This document shows positions 34,615 to 44,285 of a stretch of 64,000 nucleotides of DNA, in pieces. The position numbers were made by a program, and so were the translations under genes. The DNA is from Bacteriovoracaceae bacterium (lineage in GTDB: Bacteria; Bdellovibrionota; Bacteriovoracia; Bacteriovoracales; Bacteriovoracaceae). The notes under the pieces are model-generated. The model ran no database searches, was not told where the DNA came from, and was given only the letters and a program-made list of their open reading frames with translations. The number at the start of each line of letters is the position of its first letter. Within the stretch, counting starts at the first letter, position 1. The stretch lies in assembly GCA_029865945.1 (NCBI GenBank), contig JARXAH010000026.1, forward strand, positions 1 through 64,000, given 5' to 3'.

Positions 34615-35260
34615 AAGGGTTTTTTCTATATTCTACGTCAATTTTATCCCTAACGGCATCAATGGATATTAAAGCAAATTCTTCGATGTTCGCGAGATAA
34701 ATTTGGCCTTGATCGCGAATTCCTGAAGGATAGAAGTAGAGATTGAACTCTTGTTGGAAGCTTAATTTGTTTTGATCAGCTGTTTTCGCTGCGAAAATGA
34801 TGACCGATTCAGGAATGGGCTCCACATTTTTTTTAAAATCTTCGTTTACTAAAAAACTCTGGTTTATTTCTTTTTGGCGCTTCAAGATCGTCTCTTTATC
34901 TTCAATGACGAGATTGTCGTCCTCTTTGGTGGGATCATTGATGAGTAAATCAGTTTGAGTGGTGTATTCTAGTGCCAACACTTGGGGGCCTTTATCCATG
35001 GAGATTTTTAATCTCACCGTAAAATTTCGAATGACCGCTTCATCATTTGCGAAGCGAACTCCTCGTTGGATGGTGTTAACAACTTGCTCAATTTCGTCAC
35101 GAGAATTGTTGCGCATCATGGTTGCGCCTACATAAAAAATAATGGAGATGAGGGAAATCACCGCTAGGATTTCCATTAAAGTAAATCCTAGCTCGAGGTG
35201 GTTAGATTCGTTTGAGTTTTTTAACAATTTATTACAAGTCGGCACTAGAAATGTCGGCAT
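34550..35260 (-). CDS. gspH: Type II secretion pseudopilin GspH
   Basis: About 236 residues: leader to ELG, cleavage before FTLMEILAVISLISIIF with Glu at position 5, then a globular domain. GspH links the GspG filament to the tip complex. I take the ATG at 35260 as start, because AAGGAGG lies 11 nt upstream; a GTG at 35284 lies before that site. The start is inside the 3' end of gspG (29-nt overlap), so the ribosome site is within the gspG coding sequence. Confidence 0.87.
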   Translation of the reverse strand: MPTFLVPTCNKLLKNSNESNHLELGFTLMEILAVISLISIIFYVGATMMRNNSRDEIEQVVNTIQRGVRFANDEAVIRNFTVRLKISMDKGPQVLALEYTTQTDLLINDPTKEDDNLVIEDKETILKRQKEINQSFLVNEDFKKNVEPIPESVIIFAAKTADQNKLSFQQEFNLYFYPSGIRDQGQIYLANIEEFALISIDAVRDKIDVEYRKNPYGLDDVQSIRNYLQDWSKEKP

Positions 35261-35693
35261 CCGATCCCGTTCCTCCTTCGGCACAATCTTGTCCTAAGGA
35301 TTTTACGATAAAGGTTCTTCCATTATCAGGCGAGCTGTAGCTATAAGGGCAATCAAAAGAATCTTGGGGAATGTTTCCATTTTGAAAATATCCACCTTGG
35401 CGATATTTTTTACATTCGCGTCCGCCAGTTGGTTGAGTCACAAGGGCCTGAAGGCCTTCTTCGCTGGTAGGATACCTGTTGCAGTGACGTCTAAACTCAT
35501 CAAGTACTCCCATGATGTTTCGAAGTTGAATCTTTGAAGATTCTGCCTTTCCTTCGTCGAGGCGCTGAGAGATGTTGGAGATAATGAATCCCCCGACGAT
35601 GGCGATGAGGGAAATCACGGCCAAGATTTCCATTAAGCTCATACCCGCTTCAGAATTGATCATTTTTTTATTCATTAATTTTAAAAAATTCAT
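35232..35693 (-). CDS. gspG: Type II secretion major pseudopilin GspG
   Basis: A 153-residue major pseudopilin: leader MNFLKLMNKKMINSEAG, cleavage before MSLMEILAVISLIAIVGG, then the GspG core with RYPTSEEGLQALVTQP and the C-terminal GTGSDADISSADL, matching the usual calcium-site ending GGxGxDADIxxxDL. CNRYPTSEEG and CPYSYSS carry extra cysteines. AAGGAG precedes the ATG by 8 nt. It forms the body of the pseudopilus; maturation needs a prepilin peptidase (GspO/PilD), which is not encoded in this window. Confidence 0.94.
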   Translation of the reverse strand: MNFLKLMNKKMINSEAGMSLMEILAVISLIAIVGGFIISNISQRLDEGKAESSKIQLRNIMGVLDEFRRHCNRYPTSEEGLQALVTQPTGGRECKKYRQGGYFQNGNIPQDSFDCPYSYSSPDNGRTFIVKSLGQDCAEGGTGSDADISSADL

Positions 35694-35716
35694 ACGAGTA
35701 GCTCCTTAAGAAAAAT

Positions 35717-36928
35717 TTATTTTAATTTGTTAAGTTCCATCATTGGCATAATCACTGAGAATACAATAACCCCGACAATCAGGGCCATAAAAATGATCAT
35801 GATCGGCTCAATGATGGAAGTCAAACTTCCAATCTGGGTCTCAACTTGTTCTTGATAGTTGTTCGAAATAATATTTAGCATATTCTCAAGCTCTCCCGAA
35901 CTCTCTCCCAACTTGATCATGTGGGTAACAAGTGAAGGAAATAAACCACACTCAATGAGCGGCCCTGTCATGGACAAACCTTCGGAGATGGCATCGCGAG
36001 ATTTTTCAATCGCATCACGTATCCAAACATTGGAAATTAAATTTTTTACAATATTCATCGCCGCAAGGATGGGAACTCCGGCCGCCAAAAGCGTTCCAAG
36101 AGTGGAACAAAATCGGCTAACGTTCACCATTCGTGAAAGCGTCCCAATGACGGGAAGGGCCAAAATGAGTTTGTGATAGCGACGCTCACCGCTTGGAGAA
36201 TTAACATAACGCTTTGTTAAAATAATTAATCCACCAACGGCCAAAAAAACAAACCACCAGTAGTGCACCATGAAATCAGAAATGCCTAAAACAACTTCGG
36301 TAAGAAACGGCAATTTCTTTTTTGAAGACACAAATATTTTGGCAATCTGAGGAATCACTTTAAGAAAAATGAGCGAGATGAGTAGTGTTCCCACCGTGGC
36401 CATAATAATGGGATAGGTCATCGCACTTTTTACTTTATTTCCTAGTTTCACTTGTGATTCGGAAAATTCACTTAAGCGAACTAAGACCACATCTAAGGTA
36501 CCCGATGCTTCTCCCGCTTCCACCATGTTGCAATAAATATTATTAAAAACAATCGGGTGCTGCGCCATCGCTTTCGCAAGCGAGCTACCTTCATTCACTT
36601 TCGTTTTTACATCTGACAAAACTACGCGCAAGTATTCATGATCGATTTGACTCGCTAGCGCACTCAGTGCTTCTACTACTTGAATTCTTGCTTTGACGAG
36701 CGTGGCAAATTGTCTCGTCATCAGTGAGAGCTGATTGATGGGAACTTTTTTACTAAAAAAATTGAAACTACTTTTGGATTGGGTTTGTGCTTTTTTTTCT
36801 TTCAATTCAATGAGCATGATGCCCAAAGCGCGAATTTTTTGTTTGGCGATCGCCTCAGTTTCCGAAGAAACCGTGGCATTCACTTCTTTTCCCTGCTGAT
36901 TTAATCCTTTGTAGCTATAAACTGCCAT
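35717..36928 (-). CDS. gspF: Type II secretion inner-membrane platform protein GspF
   Basis: A 403-residue platform protein with two cytoplasmic helical repeats and three membrane helices (about 170-192, 220-240, 372-398). Motifs VEAGEASGTLDVVLVRLSEF and LGESSGELENMLNIIS are the conserved repeats of the GspF/PilC family. It interacts with GspE and GspL. Gap of 20 nt to gspE upstream and 23 nt to gspG downstream. Confidence 0.95.
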   Translation of the reverse strand: MAVYSYKGLNQQGKEVNATVSSETEAIAKQKIRALGIMLIELKEKKAQTQSKSSFNFFSKKVPINQLSLMTRQFATLVKARIQVVEALSALASQIDHEYLRVVLSDVKTKVNEGSSLAKAMAQHPIVFNNIYCNMVEAGEASGTLDVVLVRLSEFSESQVKLGNKVKSAMTYPIIMATVGTLLISLIFLKVIPQIAKIFVSSKKKLPFLTEVVLGISDFMVHYWWFVFLAVGGLIILTKRYVNSPSGERRYHKLILALPVIGTLSRMVNVSRFCSTLGTLLAAGVPILAAMNIVKNLISNVWIRDAIEKSRDAISEGLSMTGPLIECGLFPSLVTHMIKLGESSGELENMLNIISNNYQEQVETQIGSLTSIIEPIMIIFMALIVGVIVFSVIMPMMELNKLK

Positions 36929-36948
36929 GATTATAATTCCATTATTTC

Positions 36949-38700
36949 TTATTCACCTTGTTTTTCATCATCATTGATCGCGCGCACCATCTCATCAATG
37001 GAAGTAATTCCGCGAAAAACTTTACTGAGCGCATGAGTTCTAAGCGTCACCATGCCTTGTTTTACGGCCATTTTTTTGATTGAAGATGCGTCCGCTTGTT
37101 TTAAAATGAGCGATCGAATTTCATCGGTAATCAGTAACATTTCTGCCACGTTGGTTCGTCCGCTATATCCTGATTCATTACATTTCACGCAACCCACTGG
37201 TTCAAAAAAAATCGCGTCTTGAGGAATCGTGGTTTCCGCACCAAGTAAGTTGCGATGAAAATCATTGAGCTTAAGTAATCGCTTACACTCTGAGCAAAGG
37301 ACTCGAATCAATCTTTGAGCGAGTACACCCACGAGGGAAGAAGATATTAAAAACGGTTGCACACCCATGTCAATTAAACGAGTGGAGGCAGAGGACGCAT
37401 CATTTGTGTGAAGCGTAGATAATACAAAGTGACCAGTGAGTGAAGCATTGATTGCCATCTCTGCCGTCTCTTGATCCCGCGTTTCTCCCACCATCACCAC
37501 ATCTGGGTTTTGGCGCAAGATAGACCTAAGCGCAGTTCCAAAAGTTAAATTAATTTTTGAGTTCACTTGAATTTGGGAGATCCCTTGAATCTCGTACTCA
37601 ACAGGATCTTCGACGGTAATAATCATTTTATCGGGATTATTAATTCGATTAAGAATCGCAAAGAGGGTAGTGGTTTTTCCGTGACCAGTTGGACCTGTGA
37701 CGTACAAGACTCCGTGTTTGCGCTGCGAGAGTTCTTCAAGGTCGCGAAGTGTTTTTCCTTCGAAGCCGAGTTGATCAAGTTGAAGGATCGTATTATTTTT
37801 TTCAAGAACCCTCATCACGATACGCTCACCATGTTGCACAGGCGTCGTGCTCAATCGAATATCAATATCTTTTCCTGCAATTTTAATTTTTATCCGGCCA
37901 TCTTGAGGTAAACGTTTTTCAGCGATATCTAATTTCGCCATTACTTTAATACGTGAACTCACGGCCGCGTGGGTTTTTTTTGGTTGCCGAAAAACTTCTT
38001 GCATGACTCCGTTAACCCGAAAGCGATAAACGGTATCACGCTCGTAGGGTTCAATGTGAATATCACTGGCGCGCTCTTTGACGGCGCGAAAAATAATGGA
38101 GTTCACAAAACGAATAACAGGCGCTTCATCAGCAGACGCATCCAAAATATCAATCGGCCCATCTAAATCTAAATTTTCTTCAAATTCTTGATCTAAATTT
38201 TCAACTAAGTTTCGATTGGCCCGCTCGTACACGCGGTTGATGGCGTCTTGAATTTTGAGCGGCGTCATACAAACGACGCGAATTTCTTTTTTAAAAATAC
38301 TCGATAAATCACCAATCACGTGCGGACGAAAGGGATCACTCATCGCCACGACTGTTTGAAAATTAGTATCCATGAGTGGAATCACTTCATGCATCTTGGC
38401 GTAATTGATAGGTAAGTCCCTCACTAATTGAGAGTCAATTTCATCAACTTTAACTTCATGCAAAAAAGGAATTCCCACTTGCAGGGCCGCGACTTTAATA
38501 ATGTCATGGGGATGAATATAATTTTTTCGCATGAGAATATCGCCAAGTAGGCCAGGCTCTCTTGACTGTATGTCGAGGGCCTCTTGCAACTGCTCTTTGG
38601 TAAGGGAAGTATGTTTTAGCAACAACTCCCCAATTTTTTCTTTCACCAAAGATGGTGCGGATCTTGGAATCTCTAGTGCGTTTTTTCCTTCACTTGCCAT
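36949..38700 (-). CDS. gspE: Type II secretion ATPase GspE
   Basis: A 583-residue secretion ATPase that powers pseudopilus assembly. It has an N-terminal MshEN-like domain, an N2 domain (ASDIHIEPYERDTVYRFRV) and the C-terminal motor. Walker A is GPTGHGKTTT near residue 342 (His in place of the usual Ser at a variable position), Asp box TVEDPVEYE, Walker B ILRQNPDVVMVGETRD and His box STLHTNDASSA. The zinc-binding tetracysteine element is CSEC (about 467) with CVKC (about 503). The ATG overlaps the gspD stop (TAATG). Confidence 0.96.
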   Translation of the reverse strand: MASEGKNALEIPRSAPSLVKEKIGELLLKHTSLTKEQLQEALDIQSREPGLLGDILMRKNYIHPHDIIKVAALQVGIPFLHEVKVDEIDSQLVRDLPINYAKMHEVIPLMDTNFQTVVAMSDPFRPHVIGDLSSIFKKEIRVVCMTPLKIQDAINRVYERANRNLVENLDQEFEENLDLDGPIDILDASADEAPVIRFVNSIIFRAVKERASDIHIEPYERDTVYRFRVNGVMQEVFRQPKKTHAAVSSRIKVMAKLDIAEKRLPQDGRIKIKIAGKDIDIRLSTTPVQHGERIVMRVLEKNNTILQLDQLGFEGKTLRDLEELSQRKHGVLYVTGPTGHGKTTTLFAILNRINNPDKMIITVEDPVEYEIQGISQIQVNSKINLTFGTALRSILRQNPDVVMVGETRDQETAEMAINASLTGHFVLSTLHTNDASSASTRLIDMGVQPFLISSSLVGVLAQRLIRVLCSECKRLLKLNDFHRNLLGAETTIPQDAIFFEPVGCVKCNESGYSGRTNVAEMLLITDEIRSLILKQADASSIKKMAVKQGMVTLRTHALSKVFRGITSIDEMVRAINDDEKQGE

Positions 38701-41252
38701 TATTGTTTTGTTCCCGCCGGTGGTAAATTTTGATCCTTACTTGCAGGTGCCGCAGGTGCTGGCGACATCGACTTCAAGTCATCTTCATTTAGTTTACTAT
38801 AATCTACATTTTGCATCTGATCTTTGCTTATCGGGCCAGAAGTATCTATGTCTTTGTTGAGTAGTGTATCATAAAGAGGCCCTTTAGATTGTTGATCAAC
38901 TTTGTCGGCCAATTCGGAGAGTGCGTCACTATAAATGTCTTTATCTTCGATTGAACCTTTAAGACTTTTCACTCTCTTGGAGATGACTTCTTTCGTGTTG
39001 GCAGCGGCCGCCTTTTCATAAGGATCAATAATTTTAGGAGTTAAAAAGAAGATAAGATTAGTTTTTTCCTTAGTCTTCGATTTCATTTTAAATAACCAAC
39101 CTAAAACCGGCACATCTCCCAGAAGGGGAATTTTATTTTCACCGACACTATCTTTGTCGCGCATGAGTCCGCCCATCGCCACCGTATCTTGATCACGCAC
39201 AATCACTTCTGTCACGGCCGTTCGAACTGTGGTCGGTGCTCCAATTCCATTATTGGTGTCGGCCGTACCTGCAATGTCTTCCACGCGCTGATCAATTTTT
39301 AATTTAATAAAGCGTGTAACTTTATTAATTTGCGGTGTAATTTTTAGAGACATTTTAATATTTTGTGTTGGCCCTGCTCCAGTTGTTTGAATTCCTGTTC
39401 CCGTCGAAGAAATTTGCCTCGTCGGAATCGTTTCTCCAGCTTCGAACACGCCTTCCGTATTATCAGTCACTAAAATTTGGGGAGTTGCTAAAATGTTTGA
39501 GTTAGTCGCTTCGGCCAATGCTTTCACTAAACCATTAACCGTATTTACTTGGTAAGAAGTTGTTCCATTGGTTCCCGGAACTTGAATATCAACTTTTTTG
39601 CCAAGTCCAAATCCCGCAAAGATCCCAGATAAATTAAAAGCATTATTGGAAAGTAGGTCAGCAAATTGCGGTGGCCCTGTAGTCGTGAATCCTGCTTTAC
39701 TTAAGGCACCCGTTCCCGTTGCGCCTACATAATTAAATCCAAAAGTGGAACCATTTCTGACTCTCGTCTCCATAATGAGACCTTCTACGTAAACCTGAAG
39801 GCGAGGAATATCGAGTTTGCTAATCACATCTTTTACGGTTAGCCAATCGGTGGCACTTGCAGTGACCACAATTGAGTTAGTTGTTTTATCACTAGTCACT
39901 TTGACTTCTTCACTAAAAATAGTTTCAGGCTGAGTGACTTGGCCTATGAATCTTGGACCTCCACCGCCGTCGCCATTAAAATTATTTCGCTGCGATTGCT
40001 GCTGTTGTTGAGCGTTGGAAATAAGGGCGGTGAGTGTTTTTGATAAACCTTCCGCATCACCGTGTTGCAAATAATAAACATGAATGCGGCCACTACCTTT
40101 GGAAGCATTTTTAACATCGAGCCTTAAAATTAATTCTTTTAATTGTTTCGTTCCTTCGGCATTGGCCATCGCAATAATGGAATTTGTTCGCGGTTCTGCA
40201 ATAAGTCTTGAAATGGAAGGGCCAGTTCCGCCGCCACTTGCTCCACTTGATCTAATACGAGCAGTTCTCGAACTACCAGATGCATTTTTATCACGAATGA
40301 TACTTTCTAGTAATTTTGCAATTTCTTGAGCAGAAGTATATTTCACTTTCACTATTTGCAGTGTTTCTTCAAATCCCGGGACGTCCACAAATTTAACTAA
40401 TTTTTCAAGTCGTGTAATATTGGTTCCCGCATCACCAATCACAACGGTATTGGTTTGTTGAATCGCAAACACTCGCCCTTGACGAGTCGCAAACTGACGA
40501 AGAGTTCGTTCTATTTCCGTTGCGTTCACATACTTGAGCGGAATAATTTTTAATACATAATTGTCCGTATCAGGAGTGAAATCTCCCATATAAATTTTCG
40601 TGGGTGTAAAACGAATATCGCGCATGGGAACAATTCGGTAGAAGGCACCACTTTTAACAAGTGAGTAGCCGGCCATACTTAGTGCGGTTAAGTACGCCTT
40701 CCAAGCATCGCCCACCGTAATGGGAGTAGGAGCGGAAATAGAAACTTTTCCTTTTACATCTTTATCTAAAATTAAATTTATTCCGGTGAGTTTTTGCATG
40801 TGCTTAGTAATTTCTAAAATATCGGCATCGGGAAAATCAAAACTTTCAACAATCTCTGGCCCGTACGCCGTTTCAGGATTGAGATTAACGTACTTTGAAT
40901 CTTTTTTTGGTAAACTAGTTTCTTTGTTGCGGCCAAAAATTTTTCCTTCACTGCCTTTCGCGTTGCCCGCACTTGTGGATCCTCCTGACGAAGGTGAGTT
41001 CCCCCCTGTCCTTGCGCCTCCATCAAAGTCATCAAAATCTCCGCCATCATCAAAGGAATTAGAAGAAGAATCCATGGGCGGAGGTGGTTCAAATCCTCCT
41101 CCCTCTTCCATCGGTGGTGGCGGAGGAGGTGCGGAATCAAAGTCGGGAGAGGAGTCGAAACGATCAAAGCCACCATCTTGTGCATGCAAAAGCGAATGCG
41201 GAAAGATAGGAAAGTTTAAAGTAATTAATCCCATCAAAAGTATTTTTTTCAT
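38700..41252 (-). CDS. gspD: Type II secretion outer-membrane secretin GspD
   Basis: An 850-residue secretin that forms the outer-membrane channel. A signal peptide (cleavage near LLHA) is followed by a low-complexity Gly/Asp/Pro region (about 27-105) not found in standard GspD, then N0-N3 ring domains (SFDFPDADILEITKHMQKLTG; VLKIIPLKYVNATEIERTLR) and the secretin domain with VYVEGLIMETRV, AMGGLMRD and KIPLLGDVPVLGWLF. A C-terminal S-domain-like tail follows. No pilotin (GspS) gene is nearby. Confidence 0.95.
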   Translation of the reverse strand: MKKILLMGLITLNFPIFPHSLLHAQDGGFDRFDSSPDFDSAPPPPPPMEEGGGFEPPPPMDSSSNSFDDGGDFDDFDGGARTGGNSPSSGGSTSAGNAKGSEGKIFGRNKETSLPKKDSKYVNLNPETAYGPEIVESFDFPDADILEITKHMQKLTGINLILDKDVKGKVSISAPTPITVGDAWKAYLTALSMAGYSLVKSGAFYRIVPMRDIRFTPTKIYMGDFTPDTDNYVLKIIPLKYVNATEIERTLRQFATRQGRVFAIQQTNTVVIGDAGTNITRLEKLVKFVDVPGFEETLQIVKVKYTSAQEIAKLLESIIRDKNASGSSRTARIRSSGASGGGTGPSISRLIAEPRTNSIIAMANAEGTKQLKELILRLDVKNASKGSGRIHVYYLQHGDAEGLSKTLTALISNAQQQQQSQRNNFNGDGGGGPRFIGQVTQPETIFSEEVKVTSDKTTNSIVVTASATDWLTVKDVISKLDIPRLQVYVEGLIMETRVRNGSTFGFNYVGATGTGALSKAGFTTTGPPQFADLLSNNAFNLSGIFAGFGLGKKVDIQVPGTNGTTSYQVNTVNGLVKALAEATNSNILATPQILVTDNTEGVFEAGETIPTRQISSTGTGIQTTGAGPTQNIKMSLKITPQINKVTRFIKLKIDQRVEDIAGTADTNNGIGAPTTVRTAVTEVIVRDQDTVAMGGLMRDKDSVGENKIPLLGDVPVLGWLFKMKSKTKEKTNLIFFLTPKIIDPYEKAAAANTKEVISKRVKSLKGSIEDKDIYSDALSELADKVDQQSKGPLYDTLLNKDIDTSGPISKDQMQNVDYSKLNEDDLKSMSPAPAAPASKDQNLPPAGTKQ

Positions 41253-41273
41253 AATGTATTGCCCACGTACCTT

Positions 41274-42353
41274 TTATTGATTCGAAAATTCATAATTTCT
41301 AGGAACATCTGCCCCATCACGATTGAGCATTAAATTAACCGAAGTCGCCGTAGCAAGTTGACTATACCAATTCATAATTTCATTAAATGAGGTGATGGTT
41401 TTTCCATTGATCTTTGTAATCATGTCCCCATTTTGTATTCCTAAATAAGAAAAAATACTTCCCGCTTCAATCTCATCAATTCGAAAAGACATCGTGCCGT
41501 CTGGATTGGTAATCGGCACCGCCTTAGCTTGAGATAAAATAGAACTATCGCCCAATTTTTCTTGGAGGAGAGCTTTAGAAATTTTAAAATTATTTCCTTC
41601 ATTTTTAATCGACTCATTGAGCTTGGATTGGAGAAATTGGTTGGCGGCCTTGGGATTCATCATCGAAATTTTATTGGACGCTGGCCCTTGCGCGGACGCA
41701 TTGGAGACAAGTTCACATTTACCATTTTGTAAATTCTTAATAACAATTTCTAGTCGACCAATTTGATCAAGCCTCGCCATGGTGCCAATTTTTTCTGAAA
41801 TTCTCAATTTCTCCGTTTCGTTTTTACTTTGTATTTGCAGTGAAGCGAGAGACTTATAAGGATCTTGCATGACCACAGTGTGAAATAATTTAATCGGAAG
41901 CGACGATCTATTTTTGGATTCCTCGCAAATTTTAGAGCTAGTATAGTCGGCCACAGCTTGGGAGCGATCGGTTAAAAATAAATCTCGATCTTTGATTAAG
42001 CGAAAATCTTTGGCGTAACTGACTTGCGGATATGAGCCGTATCCATAGCCGCCTCCACTTGGAATCATTCCTCCTGCGGGTGCGGAAGTGGGAAGTATTT
42101 TTTTTGACCAAGGGGAATCTTGGAACCATAAACCTAGTAGGGATGTTGACCCTACCACAAGAACAGTGAGTAGCGTGGCCTTAAAATAGCGATGAATCGT
42201 AGGCCTATAACTTGGAAAAAAAATACTAACAGGAAATGTACCGGTCGCAACAGAGTTAATAGGAGAGCGCATTTGATAAGAAGTGAGAGTCCCTCTTAAA
42301 CGCTTGCCGCCACCACGGATCTTTTCCTTGATCCTCGCCAATAATTTATTCAT
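41274..42353 (-). CDS. gspC: Type II secretion protein GspC
   Basis: A 359-residue inner-membrane protein: basic cytoplasmic N-terminus, one membrane helix at about 59-80, a Gly/Tyr linker, a homology-region domain (about 160-220, LASLQIQSKNETEKLRI) that contacts GspD, and a C-terminal PDZ-like domain (SIFSYLGIQNGDMITKINGK). It connects the secretin to the platform. First gene of the operon; the promoter must lie in the 144-bp divergent region shared with the acyl-CoA dehydrogenase. Confidence 0.88.
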   Translation of the reverse strand: MNKLLARIKEKIRGGGKRLRGTLTSYQMRSPINSVATGTFPVSIFFPSYRPTIHRYFKATLLTVLVVGSTSLLGLWFQDSPWSKKILPTSAPAGGMIPSGGGYGYGSYPQVSYAKDFRLIKDRDLFLTDRSQAVADYTSSKICEESKNRSSLPIKLFHTVVMQDPYKSLASLQIQSKNETEKLRISEKIGTMARLDQIGRLEIVIKNLQNGKCELVSNASAQGPASNKISMMNPKAANQFLQSKLNESIKNEGNNFKISKALLQEKLGDSSILSQAKAVPITNPDGTMSFRIDEIEAGSIFSYLGIQNGDMITKINGKTITSFNEIMNWYSQLATATSVNLMLNRDGADVPRNYEFSNQ

Positions 42354-42437
42354 ATTTTTCTCATATTATTTTATTGTCGTTAAAAATAATTTTTTGTGCA
42401 AGGCAATAGGTTTGGCCGATGCTAAATTGCTCGCGCA

Positions 42438-42446
42438 TGATATACT
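42438..42446 (+). promoter_or_regulatory. Candidate extended -10 promoter of the acyl-CoA dehydrogenase gene
   Basis: TGATATACT is an extended -10 element (TG-N-TATACT), 51 nt before the ATG at 42498. A -35 is not clear, which fits an extended -10 promoter. AAGGAG precedes the ATG. Confidence 0.45.
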
Positions 42447-42497
42447 GGATGAAGTTTTAAGACGAGTTTTTTATTAATTTGCTTTCAAGGAGTACTC

Positions 42498-44285
42498 ATG
42501 TCGACTAATGGTAGTAACGCGCAGAATGGGACGGAAATACCTTCAATTGCGAAAGCGCTTTTTTTTGGACACGTGCACGAAGAGAACGTGTTTCCCTTTC
42601 CTCATTGGGATACAGAGAGCGTGGAAACAGGTAAGTCCATGGTCGATGCGGTAAAGCGATATGCGGAGACGAGTTTTCAATCTGCGAAATATGACTTAGA
42701 AGGTCAACTTCCCAAAGAAATTTTGGCGGGGTTAGCAGAACTTGGATTATTTGGTTTAGGTGTTCCTGAAGATTTAGGTGGCCTCAATTTAAATTATAAA
42801 CTTTACGCGCGAGTATTTTCTGAAATTTCTGCTTATGATGGTGCGATCGCGACCACACTAGGTGCTCATCAATCCATCGGTTATAAAGCACTTCTCAATG
42901 AAGGCAATGATCAACAAAAAAAGAAATGGTTGCCGAAACTTGCTAGCGGCGAGTGCCTTGCTGCGTTTTGTTTAACTGAGCCGGGATCAGGATCGGATGC
43001 TTATTCTATTAAAACGAAGGCGATAAAAAATGCGGCCGGAAATTATGTCATTAATGGACAAAAACTTTGGATTACCAATGGTGGGATAGCAGGATTTTAT
43101 TCTGTGTTTTGCAAAACGGAACACGAAGGTGAGGGCGGAAAAAAAGTTGATAAAATTTCATGTTTCATTGTTGAAAAGGAAAGAAAAGGAATTAGCTTCG
43201 GAAATAAAGAAGATAAAATGGGAATTCGCGCCAGCGAGACGCGCGCCGTTTTCTTCGACAACGTGGAAGTGCCCGCGGAAAATTTAATTGGCGAACTTGG
43301 CAAAGGTTTTAAAATTGCCATGAACGTTTTGAACACAGGACGATTGAGCTTAGGTTCTGGCTCGGTTGGCGCAATGAAGTCCGTAATAAAGATGGCGGTT
43401 GCCCATGCTAAAAATCGCAAGCAATTTGGAAAATCCATTTCTGAGTATGGCCTCATTCAAGAAAAAATTTCTGGCATGGCCGCCAATATTTATGCGGCAG
43501 AATCTGTGGTTTATTTGACGACCGGAAAAATCGATCAAGGAATGGTGGACTATTCGATGGAATCCGCCATCTGCAAAGTTTATTGCTCGGAAAAACTTTG
43601 GGACACGGTGGATAAGGGCCTTCAAATTGCGGCCGGAAATGGGTACATGAAAGAGTATCCTTATGAGCGATTAATGCGTGACGCGCGGATCAATTTAATT
43701 TTTGAAGGAACCAATGAAATTTTGCGCGTGTTTATTGCGCTCACTGGTATTAAAGATCCTTCTGATTCACTTAAGGAACTTGGAAAAATTGCAGATGTAT
43801 CGAAAGCGCTCGCTGATCCCATAAAATCTTTGGGCGTGGTCGGACAATTTGCGAAGAGTCGTTTGACAAAAATGATCTCTACTAAAAAGCTAGAACTTGT
43901 TCATCCCGATTTGTCAGAGCAGAGTGATGATTTTTCTGAAATGCTGCAAGAATTTGCCATTAAGGTGGAAAACACACTTTTTAAATTGGGCCCAAATATT
44001 ATTGGAAATGAAATGCCGCAAATGCGCTTGGCCAATTGTGCGATTGAGCTTTACGCCCAGCTAGCGACTCTTGTGCGAACGACGGCGATTTTAAATAATC
44101 CTAAAATCAGTAATGCTGATAAAGATTATGTGAAAGGAATGACCCAACTTATTTGCATTAACAGCAAGCAAAATTTTATCATGAACGTGAAGCGTTTATT
44201 TAGTGATTTTGATCGCATGGTGCCTAAAGTTTCCGAAATGGTTTGCCAGCGTGATGGGTTTGGATTTGATATTATCGATTTTTAA
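42498..44285 (+). CDS. Acyl-CoA dehydrogenase (long-chain, VLCAD/ACAD9-like)
   Basis: A 595-residue flavoenzyme that oxidises acyl-CoA to trans-2-enoyl-CoA. FAD/substrate motifs AAFCLTEPGSGSDA and KLWITNGG, and the catalytic Glu in IFEGTNEILRVFI, are present. It is longer than short/medium-chain enzymes (about 385) because of a 180-residue C-terminal helical extension, as in very-long-chain and ACAD9 enzymes. It is therefore not an obvious isovaleryl-CoA dehydrogenase for the liu cluster. AAGGAG precedes the ATG. An intrinsic terminator follows at 44329-44363, inside the next coding frame. Confidence 0.92.
   Translation: MSTNGSNAQNGTEIPSIAKALFFGHVHEENVFPFPHWDTESVETGKSMVDAVKRYAETSFQSAKYDLEGQLPKEILAGLAELGLFGLGVPEDLGGLNLNYKLYARVFSEISAYDGAIATTLGAHQSIGYKALLNEGNDQQKKKWLPKLASGECLAAFCLTEPGSGSDAYSIKTKAIKNAAGNYVINGQKLWITNGGIAGFYSVFCKTEHEGEGGKKVDKISCFIVEKERKGISFGNKEDKMGIRASETRAVFFDNVEVPAENLIGELGKGFKIAMNVLNTGRLSLGSGSVGAMKSVIKMAVAHAKNRKQFGKSISEYGLIQEKISGMAANIYAAESVVYLTTGKIDQGMVDYSMESAICKVYCSEKLWDTVDKGLQIAAGNGYMKEYPYERLMRDARINLIFEGTNEILRVFIALTGIKDPSDSLKELGKIADVSKALADPIKSLGVVGQFAKSRLTKMISTKKLELVHPDLSEQSDDFSEMLQEFAIKVENTLFKLGPNIIGNEMPQMRLANCAIELYAQLATLVRTTAILNNPKISNADKDYVKGMTQLICINSKQNFIMNVKRLFSDFDRMVPKVSEMVCQRDGFGFDIIDF

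Noticed and set aside
37660-37700. Defective Walker A in GspE (GPTGHGKTTT)
   Set aside because: The His occupies a variable position of GxxGxGKT, so the motif should still bind ATP.
41070-41110. tRNA T-arm-like GGTTCAAATCC
   Set aside because: Lies in Pro-rich codons of gspD with no acceptor stem or anticodon arm around it.
40720-41280. 186-codon plus-strand ORF opposite gspD
   Set aside because: Antisense to the low-complexity N-terminus of GspD, with no ribosome site and no domain.
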